Shown in pieces: positions 28,080 through 38,498 of a DNA stretch of 64,000 bases. Source of the stretch: Nakamurella antarctica (GTDB taxonomy: Bacteria; Actinomycetota; Actinomycetes; Mycobacteriales; Nakamurellaceae); contig NZ_CP034170.1 in the NCBI RefSeq assembly GCF_003860405.1, forward strand, positions 1,488,001 through 1,552,000, read 5' to 3'. The notes beneath the pieces are model-generated. The model was not told the origin of the DNA, did no database searches, and was given only the letters and a program-made list of their open reading frames with translations. Position numbers and translations under genes: made by a program. The first letter of the stretch is position 1. The number at the start of each line of letters is the position of its first letter.

Positions 28080-31000
28080 GTGCTTTTCTCGGCAATCCCC
28101 GGCCCCCAGGGCCTGTACGACCCAACACTGGAACAAGACTCCTGCGGAGTCGCGGCGGTCGCGGATATCAAGGGTCGCCGCAGTCATCGCATAGTGGCTG
28201 ACGGCATTACCGCTCTGATCAACTTGGACCACCGCGGCGCGGCGGGTGCCGATCCGGCGGTCGGCGACGGAGCCGGCATCCTCATTCAGATACCCGAAGA
28301 ACTGTTCCGTGCGGTAGTCGACTTCGACCTTCCGGTCGCAGCCGCGGGGAGCCAGGGCTGTGCGTTCGCCGCCGGTATCGCCTTCCTGCCCCGCGAGACC
28401 GGGGCGAAAGCGGCGGCCAAGCAAATCGTCGCCGAGGTGCTTGCAGACGAAGGTTTGGATCTATTGGGCTGGCGCCTGGTCCCGACGGTTCCCAAATCGG
28501 CCGGCGTGGGGCAAATGGCGCTTGACGTCATGCCAGCGTTTGAGCAGTTATTTATCGCGGCGCCGCAGCGCGCGGACGGCACCCGCCCCACCGGTATTGA
28601 CCTTGACCGATTGGTCTTTCCCGCCCGTAAGCGAATTGAGCACCTCAGCGAGGCCGCTGGTGCGGGCATCTATTTCCCGTCACTTTCCAGCCGCACCATC
28701 ACCTATAAAGGCATGTTGACGACCGAGCAGTTGCCGGCGTTTTTCCCCGATATCACCGACGTACGGATGGAGAGCGCGATTGCCATTGTGCATTCGCGCT
28801 TCTCCACCAACACATTCCCGGCCTGGCCTCTGGCGCACCCGTTCCGCTACATCGCGCATAACGGTGAGATCAACACCGTCCGTGGAAACCGCAACTGGAT
28901 GCGGGCCAGGGAGGCGCTGCTGGAAACCGACCTCATTCCCGGCGACCTCAGCCGTATCTACCCCATTTGTACCGACGGTGGTTCGGATTCGGCCTCCTTC
29001 GACGAGGTTCTGGAGTTACTGCACCTGGCTGGTCGCTCGCTGCCCCACGCGGTGCTGATGATGGTGCCCGAGGCGTGGGAGAACAACCCTTATCTGGATA
29101 GCGACGTCAAAGGTTTTGCGGAGTTTCACGCGTGCATGATGGAGCCGTGGGATGGCCCCGCCTGCGTCACGTTTACTGACGGCACCCTGCTCGGCGCCGT
29201 ACTCGACCGTAACGGCCTTCGTCCGGGACGGTGGTGGCTCACCGATGACGACACGGTGGTGCTGGCTTCGGAAGCGGGCGTGCTGCCGATTGACCCGGAG
29301 CGGGTGATTGAGCGTGGGCGTTTGCAGCCCGGCCGGATGTTCTTAATCGACACTGTCGCAGGGCGAATCTTGGACGATGCCGAAGTTAAGGGCTCACTGG
29401 CTAAAGAACACCCGTATCGCGAATGGGTGCATGCGGGCATCATCGACCTTCACGATCTGCCGCAGCGCGAGCGTGATGCACCGGCCCACGAGGCGGTGCT
29501 GCGGCGCCAGCAAATATTTGGTTATACCGAAGAAGATCTTCGCGTACTGATCACGCCGATGGCAGCCAGCGGCGCCGAAGCTATCGGCTCGATGGGGACG
29601 GACACCCCCGAAGCGGTGCTGTCCACCCGGCACCGTTTAATTTTCGATTATTTCTCCCAGTTGTTTGCACAGGTCACCAACCCGCCTCTGGACGCGGTTC
29701 GGGAACAGGTGGTGACCTCGATGGGTGCCATGTTGGGGCCTGAGGGCAATTTGTTGGACCCCGGTCCAGCTTCCGCCCGGCAGGTCACCCTTCCGTATCC
29801 GGTGATTAGCAACGCCGAGCTTGGCAAAATTATCGGCATTAACTCCGAGGGGAACTTGCCCGGATTGGCCTCGAGCGTTATCTCCGGCCTGTACGCGGTA
29901 GATGGCGGTGGGCAGGCTCTGGCGGCTGCATTGGAGAATTGCCGCAACGATGCCGACGCCGCGGTGGCTAATGGAGCGCGAATCCTGGTGCTGTCCGACC
30001 GAGACGCTGACGCTTCGCACGCACCGATCCCTTCGTTGCTCCTGACCTCTGCAATCCATCAGCACCTCGTCCGCGGCAAGACCAGGACGAAGGTCGGGTT
30101 GGTCGTGGAGAGCGGAGACGCGCGCGAGGTACACCATGTGGCGCTGCTGATCGGTTTCGGCGCCGCCGCGGTCAACCCTTACCTGACGCTGGAAACAGCG
30201 GAAGATCTTGCGCGGCAGGGTCTTTTGGGCGGGGTCACGCCCTCGAAAGCGATTAAGAACACCGTGTATGCGCTTTCCAAAGGTGTCCTCAAAGTGATGT
30301 CCAAGATGGGGATTTCTACGGTCGCGTCCTACACGGGCGCTCAGGTATTTGCCGCATTCGGCCTGGACAAAGAGGTACTGGACGACTATTTCACCGGCAC
30401 TTCGTCGCCGACCGGTGGGTCGGGACTTGCGGTGCTGGCCGAAGATGTAGCGTCCCGCCATCGCATCGCCTTCGAGGCCAACGAGGCCTCCAGGGAGCAC
30501 CGCGGCCTGGCAGTGGGCGGCGACTACCAGTGGCGTCGCGAAGGCGAACTACACCTGTTCAACCCGGAGACGGTCTACCTGCTTCAGCACGCGACGCGGT
30601 CCAAGCAAGAATCGATCTTCCGTCGCTATACCGATGCTGTGGACAAACTCTCCGTCGAAGGCGGCACGCTTCGCGGAATGTTCTCGCTCAAAACCGAAGC
30701 GGTGCAGGCTGTTCCGCTGGAAGAGGTGGAGTCGGCCGCAGAAATCGTGAAACGGTTTGTCACCGGCGCCATGTCGTACGGTTCGATCTCAGCAGAAGCC
30801 CACGAGACCCTCGCTATTGCGATGAACCGCCTCGGCGGCAAGTCCAACACCGGCGAGGGCGGCGAGGATGTAGCCCGTCTGCTCGACCCCGAGAGGCGCT
30901 CTGCCATCAAGCAGGTGGCGTCCGGCAGATTCGGCGTGACGAGCGCCTACCTCGTCAACGCAGAGGAGATTCAACTCAAGATGGCTCAGGGCGCAAAGCC

Positions 31001-32648
31001 GGGGGAGGGCGGTCAGCTTCCGGGCCATAAGGTCTACCCCTGGATTGCCGCGACGAGGCACGCCACCACCGGTGTCGGACTAATCTCGCCGCCGCCGCAC
31101 CACGATATTTATTCCATCGAGGATCTCAAGCAGCTCATCCACGATGTGCGCAATGCCAATCCTGCAGCCCGGGTGTCGGTCAAGCTTGTCTCCGAGCCAG
31201 GGGTTGGCACCGTGGCAGCGGGGGTCACCAAGGCACATGCCGACGCGGTGATCGTGGCTGGTTACGACGGGGGAACCGGCGCCGCACCGTTAACCTCGCT
31301 CAAACACACTGGTCAGCCGTGGGAGCTGGGCCTGGCCGAGACCCAACAGACCCTGCGGCTCAACAAGCTCCGGGCGCAGGTACGGGTGCAGGTGGACGGC
31401 GGTCTTAAAACAGGCCGCGATGTGGTCGTGGCAATGCTGTTGGGCGCCGAGGAGTTCGGATTCTCGACGGCGCCGCTTGTGGTGGCCGGCTGCGTGATGA
31501 TGCGGGTCTGCCACCTCGACACGTGTCCTGTCGGTGTGGCAACCCAGAACCCGGTGCTGCGGCAGCGATACACGGGCACTCCTGAATTCGTCGAAACATT
31601 CTTCCTCTACCTCGCCGAACAGGTCCGAGAGTACCTGGCGGCCTTGGGTTTCCGCAGCATCGACGAAGCAGTGGGGCACGCTGAACTGCTCGATACCAGC
31701 ACTGCTGTGGCGCATCATCGAGCCGGCGGCCTCGACCTCACGCCGTTGCTGCACATCCCGCAGGTCGATAGCCCACTGTCAGCGACGAACCCTGCGCAGC
31801 ACGACCTGTCCCACTCCCTCGACGCCACGCTCATTGAACTGGCGGCGCAGGCATTGGAGGATGGAAGCCCGGTTCGCATCGACCTCCCGATCCGCAACAT
31901 CAACAGAACCGCTGGCACCATGCTCGGATCGGAAGTGACGAAGCGTTGGATAGACGGCCTTCCTGACCACACGATCAACGTCAAGTTCACGGGCACCGCA
32001 GGGCAATCCCTGGGTGCGTTTTTGCCAGCCGGAATCACGATCACCCTGGTAGGTGATGCAAATGACTATGTGGGTAAAGGGCTTTCCGGGGGCCGCATCG
32101 TGGTCAGGCCCCACCCGAACGCGCCGCGGACCGGAACGGATGCCCGACATGTGATCGGCGGCAACACCATTGCCTACGGGGCGACCTCCGGCGAGCTGTA
32201 CATGCGGGGTTTGGTCGGCGAGAGGTTTGGCGTTCGAAACTCCGGCGCTCTACTGGTGGTCGAAGGCACCGGCGATCATGCTTGCGAATACATGACGGGT
32301 GGTCGCGCGGTGATTTTGGGCCCAACCGGCAGAAATGTTGCTGCCGGAATGAGCGGTGGTATTGCCTATCTGTTGGATCCGGATATGCACAAGATCAACC
32401 GGGAACTGGTAGCAACGGAGCCGTTGGAGGCCGACGAAATAGTGTGGCTGGGTGACGTTCTCAGCACACATATCGCGCTGACCGGCTCCCGGGTCGCTGC
32501 TGAGATCCTGGATTTTTGGCCCGATTCCGCGGAGCGGTTCTGCCGGGTGATGCCTCGGGATTACCGTCGCGTGCTGGAACTGCGAGCCGAGGCCGCTGAT
32601 AAAGGCGTTGATGCCGATAATTTGATCATGGAGGCTTCCCGTGGCTGA
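28080..32648 (+). CDS. gltB: glutamate synthase large subunit
   Basis: 1522 residues. Transfers the amide of glutamine to 2-oxoglutarate together with GltD. The N-terminal nucleophile Cys is residue 22 ([11 protein letters not shown]), so a 21-residue propeptide is removed, as in other GltB. The glutaminase domain contains [19 protein letters not shown] and [15 protein letters not shown]. The synthase/FMN domain holds [17 protein letters not shown] and GEGGED. The 3Fe-4S Cys are in [17 protein letters not shown]. The glutamate synthase C-terminal beta-helix repeats ([18 protein letters not shown]) end the protein. GTG 28080 has GGGAGG at a good distance. It overlaps gltD by 8 bases. Confidence 0.97.
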   Translation: MLFSAIPGPQGLYDPTLEQDSCGVAAVADIKGRRSHRIVADGITALINLDHRGAAGADPAVGDGAGILIQIPEELFRAVVDFDLPVAAAGSQGCAFAAGIAFLPRETGAKAAAKQIVAEVLADEGLDLLGWRLVPTVPKSAGVGQMALDVMPAFEQLFIAAPQRADGTRPTGIDLDRLVFPARKRIEHLSEAAGAGIYFPSLSSRTITYKGMLTTEQLPAFFPDITDVRMESAIAIVHSRFSTNTFPAWPLAHPFRYIAHNGEINTVRGNRNWMRAREALLETDLIPGDLSRIYPICTDGGSDSASFDEVLELLHLAGRSLPHAVLMMVPEAWENNPYLDSDVKGFAEFHACMMEPWDGPACVTFTDGTLLGAVLDRNGLRPGRWWLTDDDTVVLASEAGVLPIDPERVIERGRLQPGRMFLIDTVAGRILDDAEVKGSLAKEHPYREWVHAGIIDLHDLPQRERDAPAHEAVLRRQQIFGYTEEDLRVLITPMAASGAEAIGSMGTDTPEAVLSTRHRLIFDYFSQLFAQVTNPPLDAVREQVVTSMGAMLGPEGNLLDPGPASARQVTLPYPVISNAELGKIIGINSEGNLPGLASSVISGLYAVDGGGQALAAALENCRNDADAAVANGARILVLSDRDADASHAPIPSLLLTSAIHQHLVRGKTRTKVGLVVESGDAREVHHVALLIGFGAAAVNPYLTLETAEDLARQGLLGGVTPSKAIKNTVYALSKGVLKVMSKMGISTVASYTGAQVFAAFGLDKEVLDDYFTGTSSPTGGSGLAVLAEDVASRHRIAFEANEASREHRGLAVGGDYQWRREGELHLFNPETVYLLQHATRSKQESIFRRYTDAVDKLSVEGGTLRGMFSLKTEAVQAVPLEEVESAAEIVKRFVTGAMSYGSISAEAHETLAIAMNRLGGKSNTGEGGEDVARLLDPERRSAIKQVASGRFGVTSAYLVNAEEIQLKMAQGAKPGEGGQLPGHKVYPWIAATRHATTGVGLISPPPHHDIYSIEDLKQLIHDVRNANPAARVSVKLVSEPGVGTVAAGVTKAHADAVIVAGYDGGTGAAPLTSLKHTGQPWELGLAETQQTLRLNKLRAQVRVQVDGGLKTGRDVVVAMLLGAEEFGFSTAPLVVAGCVMMRVCHLDTCPVGVATQNPVLRQRYTGTPEFVETFFLYLAEQVREYLAALGFRSIDEAVGHAELLDTSTAVAHHRAGGLDLTPLLHIPQVDSPLSATNPAQHDLSHSLDATLIELAAQALEDGSPVRIDLPIRNINRTAGTMLGSEVTKRWIDGLPDHTINVKFTGTAGQSLGAFLPAGITITLVGDANDYVGKGLSGGRIVVRPHPNAPRTGTDARHVIGGNTIAYGATSGELYMRGLVGERFGVRNSGALLVVEGTGDHACEYMTGGRAVILGPTGRNVAAGMSGGIAYLLDPDMHKINRELVATEPLEADEIVWLGDVLSTHIALTGSRVAAEILDFWPDSAERFCRVMPRDYRRVLELRAEAADKGVDADNLIMEASRG

Positions 32649-34089
32649 TCCCAGCGGTTTCCTGAAGTTCGGCCGGACTACGCCGGTGCGTCGCCCAGTG
32701 CCGCTGCGCCTGCGCGATTGGAACGAGGTCTACGAACCATTCAGCTCTGACGGCACGAGGAAACAAGCAGCTCGTTGTATGGACTGCGGTGTCCCGTTCT
32801 GTCACTCGGGTTGCCCCCTGGGAAACTTGATCCCGGAATGGAATGAACTGGTGCGCTTGGGGCGTTGGGAGGACGCGGCAGATCGGTTACACGCGACCAA
32901 CAACTTTCCCGAGGTCACCGGTCGGCTGTGCCCGGCGCCCTGCGAGGGCTCGTGCGTGCTGGGGATCGGCGACGATCCGGTGGCCATCAAATTGGTGGAA
33001 CAGGAGATCGCAGACCGGGCGGTGGCCAACGGGGGACTGCGGCCGCGGCCTGCCCGGGTAAGTACCGACCACAAGGTGGCGGTCATCGGTTCTGGCCCCG
33101 CCGGACTCGCTGCCGCGCAACAGCTTGCTCGCGCTGGCCACCAAGTGACGGTTTTTGAACGTGATGGCCGCGTCGGCGGTTTGATGCGCTATGGCATTCC
33201 CGAGTTCAAGATGGAACGCGCGGTCTTGGACGCCCGGTTGGAGCAGATGAAGGCCGAGGGGGTTCGGTTTATCGCGCACTGCAACGTGGGGGTGGACCTT
33301 CCCACGGAAGAGCTGCTGGCGAACTTTGACGCTGTCATTCTGGCCAACGGTTGCACTGTTGCTCGCGAGCTCGAGGTCGATGGCCGCGGAATGCGCGGTA
33401 TCTACCCGGCGATGGAGTACCTGGTGGAGGCGAACAAATTACTTGAAGGCAGCCTGCAGGAGCTGACCATCGATGCCAAGGGCAAAAACGTGGTGATCAT
33501 TGGCGGCGGCGACACCGGAGCCGACTGCTACGGGACGGCGCTGCGCCAGGGCGCAGCCTCCGTTCGTCAGCTCGATATTCACGGCGAACCGCCTGCAACA
33601 CGCGATCCGTCAACGCCGTGGCCTCAGTACCCGTTGATGCTGCGCACTTCTGCCGCGCACGAAGAGGGCGGGTCGCGAATCTTCGGGGTGAACTCCACGA
33701 CGTTCCAAGGCACTGACGGCGCGGTCACCGGCATTCATTTGGTGGAAGGTCAGCGGATTCCGGGCGGGTTCATTCCGCTGGAAGGCAGTGACACCGTGCT
33801 CGAGGCAGACTTGGTGCTGATAGCTCTGGGTTTCACGGGCCCGGAAACTCCTGGCCTACTGGCCGAGCTCGGAGTCGCCCTGAATGCTCGCGGCGTTATT
33901 CACCGGGATGAGAGCTATATGACGAGCGTGCCCGGTGTTTTTGTGGCCGGCGACGCGGGTCGCGGCCAGTCTCTCATCGTCTGGGCCATTGCCGAAGGAC
34001 GCAGCGCGGCCGCTGCCGTTGACGTCTATTTGACCGGAGGCTCGGCGCTGCCGGACCCGGTGGCGCCCACCGCGGCAGCCTTGCGCTGA
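32641..34089 (+). CDS. gltD: glutamate synthase small subunit
   Basis: 482 residues from GTG 32641. Takes electrons from NADPH through FAD to GltB. The N-terminal Cys clusters ([17 protein letters not shown] and [12 protein letters not shown]) bind the 4Fe-4S centres. The FAD site is [15 protein letters not shown], the NADPH site is [13 protein letters not shown], and the C-terminal [19 protein letters not shown] closes the FAD pocket. Overlap with gltB shows coupled translation. Normal size. Confidence 0.97.
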   Translation: MADPSGFLKFGRTTPVRRPVPLRLRDWNEVYEPFSSDGTRKQAARCMDCGVPFCHSGCPLGNLIPEWNELVRLGRWEDAADRLHATNNFPEVTGRLCPAPCEGSCVLGIGDDPVAIKLVEQEIADRAVANGGLRPRPARVSTDHKVAVIGSGPAGLAAAQQLARAGHQVTVFERDGRVGGLMRYGIPEFKMERAVLDARLEQMKAEGVRFIAHCNVGVDLPTEELLANFDAVILANGCTVARELEVDGRGMRGIYPAMEYLVEANKLLEGSLQELTIDAKGKNVVIIGGGDTGADCYGTALRQGAASVRQLDIHGEPPATRDPSTPWPQYPLMLRTSAAHEEGGSRIFGVNSTTFQGTDGAVTGIHLVEGQRIPGGFIPLEGSDTVLEADLVLIALGFTGPETPGLLAELGVALNARGVIHRDESYMTSVPGVFVAGDAGRGQSLIVWAIAEGRSAAAAVDVYLTGGSALPDPVAPTAAALR

Positions 34090-34140
34090 TCGGCACAAGA
34101 AGGCAGGTGGGACAGTGAGATATGTCAAATCGGGATGAGT

Positions 34141-34158
34141 GATTCTGGTGACAGAATC
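34141..34158. promoter_or_regulatory. perfect palindrome upstream of pyk
   Basis: GATTCTG and CAGAATC flank a four-base spacer, 29 bases before the pyk ATG. It lies where a -35 to -10 region would be expected and could be an operator. A TACAGT at 34172-34177 may be the -10. Confidence 0.35.
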
Positions 34159-34186
34159 GGTTCAGTAACCCAGTACAGTGGACTGA

Positions 34187-35611
34187 ATGGAACGTCGCGC
34201 AAAAATTGTTTGCACCCTTGGGCCCGCCACTTCTTCGGCTGAGGCCATTGCCAATCTCGTAGATGCGGGTATGAATGTCGCCCGAATGAACTTCAGTCAC
34301 GGTGACTACGAAGATCATGAAAAGGTCTATCACCACGTCCGAGCAGCAGCAGAAGCGACCGGAAAGCCGGTCGGTATCCTCGCGGATCTGCAGGGCCCCA
34401 AAATCCGATTGGGTCGATTCGAGAATGGCCCCGTCATGTGGGCCAATGGCGAAAAGGTAGCCATCACGGTCGACGATGTTGTCGGAACCCACGACCGCGT
34501 CTCCACCACGTACAAAGGGCTGGCTAACGATGCCCGCCCCGGGGACAGGCTCCTCATTGACGACGGCAAAGTAGGCCTCGTTGTCGTCGACGTCGAGGGC
34601 AATGACGTGATCTGCACTGTGGTGGAAGGGGGCGAGGTCTCCAACAACAAGGGACTGTCCCTCCCAGGCATGAACGTATCCGTACCCGCCATGAGCGAGA
34701 AAGACATTGACGACCTGAAATTCGCCCTGAAGTTGGGCGTCGATTTCATTGCTCTGTCCTTCGTTCGCTCACCGGCTGACATAGATCTGGTTCATCAGGT
34801 GATGGACGAAGTGGGTGCGCCTCGCCTCCCCGTTATCGCAAAAATTGAAAAGCCCGAAGCTGTCGCCAACTTGGAAGCGATCGTTCTTGCCTTTGACGGT
34901 GTGATGGTCGCTCGCGGCGATTTGGGCGTGGAGTTGCCGCTGGAGCAGGTGCCGTTGGTGCAAAAGCGTGCGGTCCAGATTGCGCGCGAAAATGCCAAGC
35001 CGGTCATTGTCGCTACCCAGATGCTCGATTCGATGATTGACCACTCGCGCCCCACGCGCGCCGAGGCCTCGGATGTGGCCAACGCCGTACTCGATGGCGC
35101 CGACGCGTTGATGCTCTCCGGTGAGACATCGGTCGGAAAGTTCCCCTTCATCACTGTCCGCACCATGGCCCGAATTATCGAGGCCGTCGAGCAGGAGTCG
35201 GTCGTGGTGCCCGCGTTGACCCACGTGCCGCGGACCAAGCGGGGAATCCTCTCCTTCGCCGCCCGCGATATCGGCGAGCGGCTCAACGCGAAGGCACTGG
35301 TGACCTTCACGCAGAGCGGCGACACCGCGAAGCGGTTGGCCCGTTTGCACACTCGCCTTCCGTTGTTGGCTTTCACCCCGCTGGTTTCGACCCGCTCGCA
35401 GCTCTCCTTGGTGTGGGGCGTAGAGGCTTTCCTCGTCCCCGCAGTGGATAGCACCGATCTGATGGTTGATCTGGTGGATGAGGCCTTGGTCAAGATCCCA
35501 GGTTTCAACATCGGCGACCAAGTGGTGATCGTCGCTGGATCACCGCCCAACACCTCGGGGTCGACAAACCTGATCCGGGTTCATCGCATTGGCGAGAAGG
35601 ATCACGCCTGA
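34187..35611 (+). CDS. pyk: pyruvate kinase
   Basis: 474 residues. Makes pyruvate and ATP from phosphoenolpyruvate and ADP. Visible parts: RRAKIVCTLGPATSS, MNFSHGDYEDH (active-site Arg/Asn region), ILADLQGPKIRLG, DFIALSFVRS, VIAKIEKPEAV (catalytic Lys in the metal site), VARGDLGVELP and MLDSMIDHSRPTRAEASDVANAV, then the C-terminal effector domain. Single gene with its own promoter and followed by a hairpin terminator. Confidence 0.97.
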   Translation: MERRAKIVCTLGPATSSAEAIANLVDAGMNVARMNFSHGDYEDHEKVYHHVRAAAEATGKPVGILADLQGPKIRLGRFENGPVMWANGEKVAITVDDVVGTHDRVSTTYKGLANDARPGDRLLIDDGKVGLVVVDVEGNDVICTVVEGGEVSNNKGLSLPGMNVSVPAMSEKDIDDLKFALKLGVDFIALSFVRSPADIDLVHQVMDEVGAPRLPVIAKIEKPEAVANLEAIVLAFDGVMVARGDLGVELPLEQVPLVQKRAVQIARENAKPVIVATQMLDSMIDHSRPTRAEASDVANAVLDGADALMLSGETSVGKFPFITVRTMARIIEAVEQESVVVPALTHVPRTKRGILSFAARDIGERLNAKALVTFTQSGDTAKRLARLHTRLPLLAFTPLVSTRSQLSLVWGVEAFLVPAVDSTDLMVDLVDEALVKIPGFNIGDQVVIVAGSPPNTSGSTNLIRVHRIGEKDHA

Positions 35612-35627
35612 TCAAGATGTACTCACG

Positions 35628-35661
35628 CCGCCCGTGTCTGACTCACCTCAGATGCGGGCGG
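35628..35661 (+). terminator. hairpin after pyk
   Basis: CCGCCCG/CGGGCGG and, inside, TCTGA/TCAGA form a stem with a small internal loop and a six-base loop, followed by tgctgtttgt. It sits 17 bases after the pyk stop. Confidence 0.65.
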
Positions 35662-35670
35662 TGCTGTTTG

Positions 35671-35720
35671 TAAGGCCATGGTGCTTCAAAGGCATGGTGC
35701 TTCTAAGGCCAGGGTGCTTG
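35671..35720. repeat. three tandem imperfect 16-17-base repeats
   Basis: Copies at 35671-35687, 35688-35703 and 35704-35720 follow the pattern TAAGGCCATGGTGCTTC with one deletion or substitution each. They lie between the pyk terminator and tesB, about 33-80 bases before the tesB start. Confidence 0.8.
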
Positions 35721-35752
35721 TCGAGAAGCATCATCACACTGACTGAACTAGG

Positions 35753-36664
35753 GTGAAAAACGTGACTAGCGCTCCTGAAATGGAATATGACACCGACGGA
35801 ATCCCGCGTGGCCAGGCTGTGCTCAATGGCTTGGTAGCACTGCTGGATTTGGAGAAGATCGAGGAGAATATCTTTCGCGGTCATTCACCCAGGGGTGGTA
35901 CTCGTGCCAGAGTGTTCGGTGGTCAGGTCGCCAGCCAAGCTCTGGTGGCAGCTGGGCGAACCGTGCCGGCTGATCGGCGGGTGCATTCACTCCACGCCTA
36001 CTTCATGCGGGCGGGTGATACCGCATCGCCCATCCTGTACGAGGTCGAGCGGACCCGCGACGGACGTTCATTCAGCACCCGGCGCGTCGTAGCTATCCAG
36101 CATGGTCAGCCGATCTTCGCGATGTCGGCGTCGTTTCAGGTTGACGAAGGTGGCCTTGATCATGCGGCGCAAGCTCCCGCTGTGCCAGCACCGCTGACTC
36201 TCCCGACGCTTGCTCAGCGCGTCGCCGAGGCCGAGGGGATGGGGCCATGGGGAAAAGTGCCGCGCCCATTCGATCTGCGGTATGTCACCGAGCCGCCGTG
36301 GTCGGCCGCGTCGCGCGATGCGCGGCCAGGTGGTCACAGCCAAATGTGGTTTCGAGCAGACGGCGATCTTCCCGCCGATAGCCTTCTCCATGTCTGCCTG
36401 TTGGCCTACCTTTCTGACCTGACCCTGTTGGACGCTATTTTGGTCAACCATGGCATCGCCCCGAAAGACGAGCGGCTGCAGATGGCCTCGCTCGACCATG
36501 CGATGTGGTTCCACCGCCCGGTTACGGTCGATCAGTGGTTGCTCTACGACATCAACTCACCCAGCGCTTCCGGCTCCCGGGGGATGGGCGCTGGCCATTT
36601 CTTCGACGAGAGCGGCAACCTCCTTGCTACCGTCATGCAGGAAGGCCTTGTTCGGCTGCGGTGA
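35753..36664 (+). CDS. tesB: acyl-CoA thioesterase II
   Basis: 303 residues with a double hot-dog layout. It hydrolyses acyl-CoA to free fatty acid and CoA. Typical blocks are RARVFGGQVASQAL, VHSLHAYFMRAGD, SFSTRRVVAIQ, then in the second half the catalytic Asp region LAYLSDLTLLD, ASLDHAMWFH and a normal end. The start may be GTG 35753 or GTG 35762; the second has AGGG better spaced. The pyk-tesB order is as in mycobacteria. Confidence 0.93.
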   Translation: MKNVTSAPEMEYDTDGIPRGQAVLNGLVALLDLEKIEENIFRGHSPRGGTRARVFGGQVASQALVAAGRTVPADRRVHSLHAYFMRAGDTASPILYEVERTRDGRSFSTRRVVAIQHGQPIFAMSASFQVDEGGLDHAAQAPAVPAPLTLPTLAQRVAEAEGMGPWGKVPRPFDLRYVTEPPWSAASRDARPGGHSQMWFRADGDLPADSLLHVCLLAYLSDLTLLDAILVNHGIAPKDERLQMASLDHAMWFHRPVTVDQWLLYDINSPSASGSRGMGAGHFFDESGNLLATVMQEGLVRLR

Positions 36665-36907
36665 TGGGTGGTGAGTCAGGGCGTGGCGGGATAGTGGCGG
36701 TGCGATAGCTGCCTCTGTACCGCCCTCTATTTCGGCGTTGGCTCCATCATCGGGCTCGAGGCGTTGACCCTGCTGCCCGTCGGCGCCGCCATGTGGCCGG
36801 TTGGCACCCCGATCGTTTTTGCTGGGCTGGGGTGCGCCTACCTCATTCGCCGGGGCCGATCGCTCTGGCGCCGACGCCTCGGTTCGGGCGCCAGCCCCGC
36901 TGCGTGA
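36664..36907 (+). pseudogene. small two-helix membrane protein, frameshifted
   Basis: An ATG at 36664 overlaps the tesB stop (TGATG) and reads 14 codons (MGGESGRGGIVAVR). One base off, a frame continues with ALYFGVGSIIGLEALTLLP, MWPVGTPIVFAGLGCAYLI and a basic tail (RRGRSLWRRR) to TGA at 36905-36907. Joined, they give about 80 residues with two membrane helices and positive-inside ends. The shift near 36700 may be a read error. Function unknown. Confidence 0.45.
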
Positions 36908-36954
36908 AGTTCACCCAGCCCCGTCAAAACCCATTCATCCCAGTGGATCTCAGA

Positions 36955-38418
36955 TCACACCGTCCGGCCCGGTGGCGACGTAAACCCAGCGCTGAGTTCG
37001 GCGTAGAGCTGATCCATGTGTGCCTCCGTTGTCGTCGGCGTACCAACAGACACCCTGATCAGCGCGCGATCCGCAATGACGGTGTGGGAGAGGTAGGCGA
37101 GACCGGACTGGTTGATGGCGTGCATCAACGCCAGGGTGTTGGCGCTGCCACGAACCGGGTCGGGGTCGGCGAGGTGGAAGCAGAGTAGCGAAAGCTGTTG
37201 GTGTGTCACAACAAATCGATCGTCAGCACGGAGACGATTCGCTAATCGGTCGGTGAGCGCGACGGTGTAGCGGATGTGCTCGGCGAGGCCAGCCGCTCCG
37301 TAGTGCCGCATGACGGACCACAGCTTCAGCGCCCGGAACCGACGCCCTAACTGAATATGCCAATCCCGATAGTCGATAACGCTGCCAGCATCGGACTCTC
37401 CTGTGCGCAAGTATTCGGGGTTTTCGGCAAGTGCGTCCGTGAGGGATCGCCTGTCGGCGACGTAAAACGTGTCGCAGTCGAAATTGGTAAGCAGCCACTT
37501 GTGCGGATTCGTTGCGTAGGAATCTGCGAACTCCAAGCCAGCGTTGAGTTCGGCGCGATACTCCGGGGCGACGGTGGCCACGCCAGCCCACGCCGCATCG
37601 ACATGCAACCACGCGCCGCACTCCCGCGCGACCCTAGCGATCTCGACGGTCGGGTCGATGGCTCCGGTACCGGTGGTTCCAACGGCGCTTACGATGAATG
37701 CTGGCACGGCACCAGCCTCGACGTCGGCCCTGATGGCCGCTGCGAGAGCGTCGACATCCATCGGGCCGCCGGGCGAACTGGTCCGGATTTTGCGGAGGTT
37801 CGCTGCCCCGACCCCCGCGATGGTGACCGCTTTGGCAACGGAGGAATGGGCTTGCTCTGAGCTGTACACGGTATACCGGCGATCGAAGCCGGCCGCACGG
37901 ATTTGGCCGTGACTCGCTCGGTGCAGCGCCGCGACGAGAGCGGTCAGGACTGCTGTCGATGCGGTGTCCTGGATGACGCCGCCGCCCGCGCTGCTTGAGT
38001 GAAAACATGTCGGCAGGTCAAGCATTTGGGCCAGCCAGTCGAGAACCCGGGTTTCCACCTCCGTTGCTGCCGGACTGGTCGCCCACACCATTCCCTGCAC
38101 GCCGAGCCCGGAGGCGATGAGATCCCCAAGGATGGCCGGGCCGGAGGCGTTCGCCGGAAAGTAGGCAAAAAAAGACGGGTGCTGCCAGTGCGTGATTCCC
38201 GGCATCACGAACGCGTCAATATCCGAGAGCAACGCCCCAATATCTTGCCCGCCGGTGGGAATCTCGAGGGGCAAGGACCCAGCGATATCGCCGGGCCGTG
38301 CAGGCGAGCGGACGGGAAACGACTCCACCCGCTGTTGGTAGGAGGTGATCCAATCGATCACGGCGTAGCCCTGTTCGCGAAACTGTTCGGGCGTCATGTG
38401 GCCTGGTATTGCGCTCAT
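36955..38418 (-). CDS. aromatic-L-amino-acid decarboxylase family protein
   Basis: 487 residues, group II pyridoxal-phosphate decarboxylase. It would turn tryptophan, tyrosine, phenylalanine or DOPA into the amine. Family marks are HWQHPSFFAYFPANAS, SSSAGGGVIQDTAS, HVDAAWAGVA, the PLP lysine motif NPHKWLLTNFDCD, and the arginine-rich RRFRALKLWSVMRHYG. It is complete and of usual length. The preferred substrate cannot be read from sequence; the local tryptophan genes make tryptamine formation a fair guess. It is divergent from the alpha/beta hydrolase gene. Confidence 0.9.
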   Translation of the reverse strand: MSAIPGHMTPEQFREQGYAVIDWITSYQQRVESFPVRSPARPGDIAGSLPLEIPTGGQDIGALLSDIDAFVMPGITHWQHPSFFAYFPANASGPAILGDLIASGLGVQGMVWATSPAATEVETRVLDWLAQMLDLPTCFHSSSAGGGVIQDTASTAVLTALVAALHRASHGQIRAAGFDRRYTVYSSEQAHSSVAKAVTIAGVGAANLRKIRTSSPGGPMDVDALAAAIRADVEAGAVPAFIVSAVGTTGTGAIDPTVEIARVARECGAWLHVDAAWAGVATVAPEYRAELNAGLEFADSYATNPHKWLLTNFDCDTFYVADRRSLTDALAENPEYLRTGESDAGSVIDYRDWHIQLGRRFRALKLWSVMRHYGAAGLAEHIRYTVALTDRLANRLRADDRFVVTHQQLSLLCFHLADPDPVRGSANTLALMHAINQSGLAYLSHTVIADRALIRVSVGTPTTTEAHMDQLYAELSAGFTSPPGRTV

Positions 38419-38498
38419 AGAGCCACCGTACGGCCCCGCACAAATTTCTTAAGTCCGACCCCGCCGTGCGAAATAGATCACAGTGCGATAGCTTGCAG

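Noticed and set aside
29637-30500. 287-codon minus-strand frame inside gltB
   Set aside because: Shadow of gltB; no ribosome binding site or motif, and the plus-strand gene is well conserved.
34769-35553. Two overlapping 250-codon minus-strand frames inside pyk
   Set aside because: Shadows of pyruvate kinase; composition is biased and no family is recognisable.
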